From Diploptera punctata (taxonomy: Eukaryota > Arthropoda > Insecta > Blattodea > Blaberidae), in the NCBI GenBank assembly GCA_030220185.1, contig JASPKZ010004576.1, positions 529,001-593,000 of the forward strand: DNA of 64,000 bases. Direction: 5' to 3'. Positions 61,701-64,000 of the stretch are shown here, piece after piece (positions within the stretch are counted from its first letter, which is position 1; the number at the start of each line of letters is the position of its first letter). The translations under genes were made by a program, and so were the position numbers. The notes below the pieces were generated by a model. It saw only the letters and a program-made list of their open reading frames with translations. It did not search any database and was not told where the DNA came from.

Positions 61701-62702
61701 GATCAGATTTGAATTCACGAATCTCGGAATCTGATGACTACTTGTTCTTAATTTTGTAGTAATGTAATTCATCATAAATACGATAAAATCAATAAATATT
61801 TAATAAAATACCAATTATGAATGTACCGTATATTTAGTCACTGCCACATAATAATACCTTATGATATTAAAATAATAATTACCGTGAAATAAAATTTGTA
61901 TCACAAGGTAAATTCCCCCGGGAAATTATTTAAAATTTTGGTCGCTGAAAATTATATGATTCTTTGACTTTAATAAATCGTGTGAATAAAAACAGGTGTT
62001 TTTATCCCTGAAGTAATTTTATTTTGAATATTACATAAGACCATTAACGACAGAATGTCTTTTGTTAGATGTTTTAGTAAATTGGAATTTTTTGTGCAGA
62101 ACATTAATAATGCTACGTTTGTAAAAATTAAATTAATGTCTTATCCACTCTCTTTCCTGGTGAGATACGTCTGTCGTATTTATCGTGCATTCTAACATTG
62201 TAATATAATTTTTCATAATGTTATATGTACAAGTATAATGCATTTTATATTTCACTAGCTGATTGTCCGGTGTTGCTCGGATATTTACTTGTCCCAATCT
62301 GCTTAGCATCAGCCAGCATGGTGTTTCCAAAAAGACATTATTATCACAAACTCTCTACTATTCATACCGAAACCTACCTTGTTTTTTTTTTCAGATATAC
62401 GTTCTGATATACAAAAGCCATCTCCGAAAAAAATATCTGTTGCTTTTAACTGCAAGAGACTAAAGTCCAGAGCCAAATCTCTCACTCGAACTATAAGGAA
62501 GTAATGTAACACTTGAATTAGTATCTGGATAACCCTCAGTACATGCTGTCCAAGCCGAGTCCCCCCACTTCACACCGCTCTGACTCATGCAAGGGAGTCC
62601 ATCTGCTTAGAACTATGGGTGGATATTGCTCAATTCTGGATTCCAATTCTGTGAAAAATAAAGTCTTAAATAACGAATTGGTATAAACTTCATAGTAGGA
62701 TA
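61701..62702. other. Unassigned sequence
   Basis: 62250-62290 (TTCACTAGCTGATTGTCCGG) resembles a common insect repeat end, but no family can be named. 62540-62640 is GC-richer and unmatched. Confidence 0.4.
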
Positions 62703-62999
62703 ATATGAAGCCAGATATAATAAGAACAGTTAAGTCTCATAGACTGCGATGGGCTGGACATGTTGCGCGTATGGGGAATGAAAGACGTGCATGGAAACTT
62801 CTTGCAGGAAAGCCAGAAGGAAAACGCCCAGTTGGTAGACCAAGAATGAGGTGGGAGAACAACATTAACTATGATTTGAGGGAAGTAGATTATACAGGGA
62901 ATGATTGGAAAGCATTAGCTCAGAATAGGGATGTATGGAGAGCTTATGTCCGCGCGGCCATGAACCTACGGGTTCGATAGTGCCAGTGAGTAAGTAAGT
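62703..62999 (+). mobile_element. LINE-a 3' end
   Basis: Strong 5' truncation to ~300 bp; ends GTTCGATAGTGCCAGTGA then AGTAAGTAA. Confidence 0.9.
62705..62980 (+). pseudogene. LINE-a C-terminus, 91 intact codons
   Basis: Reads MKPDIIRTVKSHRLRWAGHV, ARMGNERRAWKLLAGKPEGK, RPVGRPRMRWENNINYDLRE and VDYTGNDWKALAQNRDVWR, ending AAMNLRVR and a stop. It is the cleanest version of this tail and looks recent. Arginine/tryptophan-rich; probably nucleic-acid binding (inference). Confidence 0.85.
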
Positions 63000-63367
63000 A
63001 ATTATTTTATATCTGCCTTGCAGTTAAAAAGGCAGCTTTTTTTTGACACAGACTTGGTGCTTCCTGGGAGAAATTTCAATGTAGGTTTCGACATGAAATG
63101 GTTGACAGTTTCCTTGTCAGTCAATTTGGAAATATTATTATTTTTACCTCTTCTCATCTCTCCCTCTTTCTGAGCGGTGCTAGAGGTAAATCGTGCCACT
63201 AATCAGATAAGCGATCTCTAAAACCGTGATTTCGACACTAATATATGTCATTGTTGACATTTTATTTTCTATCCCTTCTCGCTCTCTTAACCGGTAAGGA
63301 TCAAACCTGAGATTATATGATATCAGACTTTCACCAAAAAATGCTTAATAATATCAAAATAACCAGT
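63000..63367. other. Unassigned sequence
   Basis: Nothing recognised. Confidence 0.5.
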
Positions 63368-64000
63368 AAGATGCAAATTAGAAGTGGAAAGAAAAATTAT
63401 AGAACAAGTGTTAGAATTTAATTATTTAGGTGTATTAATAACAAACACTAAAAATGTAATAAAATAAGTAAATAAACAAGCTGATAAAGCAGCACAAATA
63501 TCAGGATATATGAAAGAATCATAATTTGGCGCAACAAACACATGTCAATAGAAAGCAAAACCCGCATATACAAAACGATAGTTCGACCAGTTATCGTATA
63601 TGGGGCAGAAACTAGGGCTGATACAACAAAAACTAAACAAATAATAAGCACATGTGAAATGAAAATCTTAAGAACTATTCAGGGGAAAACATTATTTGAT
63701 AAAATACACAACACAGAAATTAGGGACAAATGTTATATTCAACACATAACCAAATTTATTATAGATAGACGAAAATATTGGAAGAGTAGTATAGAAACAA
63801 TGGAAGAAAACCGACTTGCAAAAAGAGCTAGTAAGGAAAGTTGAATTCCTCTTTGCCTCTATGGGCCCGGGCAAAGATGTCACAGATTGAACAATCTATG
63901 CTTTCCAATCAAAATAGTTATCAACAATAACGGTTTGATCCAGCACCTATACGGTGCAATTTCTGGGAGAAGAACAAGAGGAAGACCAGCCAAGAGATGG
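63368..64000 (+). mobile_element. LINE-f copy, runs off the window
   Basis: Opens CKLEVERKIIEQVLEFNYLG, then SIESKTRIYKTIVRPVIVYG (63542-63844), AETRADTTKTKQIISTCEMK and ILRTIQGKTLFDK. After a frameshift comes SGRRTRGRPAKRW at the window edge. Same architecture as LINE-b/d but distinct sequence (VYGAETRAD for LYGSEVWTL). Confidence 0.85.

Overview
The window looks like gene-poor, AT-rich nuclear DNA from an insect. I see no bacterial or viral gene organisation, and nearly all recognisable sequence is interspersed repeats. The mix suggests a cockroach or termite: several tRNA-headed SINE families, many decayed LINE 3' ends, Penelope-like and Tc1/mariner-like elements, and fragments of an arthropod multicopy gene family. 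That taxonomic guess rests on recalled resemblance, not a search. All family labels here (SINE-1 to SINE-4, LINE-a to LINE-g, repeats A, P, Y) are mine.

Layout. 1-5.0 kb: repeat A copies, three SINE-1 copies in a row, a LINE-a remnant split by SINE-3, and a foldback insertion with three hammerhead-like motifs. 5.5-9.6 kb: a LINE remnant, a mariner-like element carrying a SINE-2, and a 724-bp hAT-type element with perfect 8-bp target duplications. 9.6-13.8 kb: trinucleotide runs and LINE 3' ends, with the one plausible host-gene signal, a short ATG exon ending in a consensus donor at 11861-11908. 14.9-22.1 kb: SINE-1, repeat A, a LINE-a copy interrupted by a Penelope-like element (RT plus GIY-YIG), a second hammerhead-like foldback, and a palindrome with a tRNA-like gene in each arm. 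22.5-32 kb: simple repeats, SINE-2, nested inverted repeats, several LINEs (one with a 281-bp tandem duplication) and a palindromic repeat P derivative. 32-46 kb: LINE remnants, a chimeric retrocopy, a second mariner-like derivative, SINE-1 copies, a repeat P copy split by a 1.3-kb insertion with GTAC duplications, and the longest LINE RT remnant. 46-64 kb: SINE clusters including two composite SINEs, repeat Y, a tRNA cassette inside repeat A, and further LINEs.

No complete host gene is visible. The longest sensible frame is the 5'-truncated Penelope-like ORF (369 codons). The LINE frames are broken by stops and shifts. How it fits together: LINE machinery probably mobilised the SINEs and the chimeric retrocopy, as shown by 10-15 bp target duplications. 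Penelope-like ends generated foldbacks with hammerhead-like motifs. Most curious is a set of different tRNA-like genes sharing the same AT-rich flanks, at 21.7-22.05, 37.3, 45.6 and 52.8 kb.
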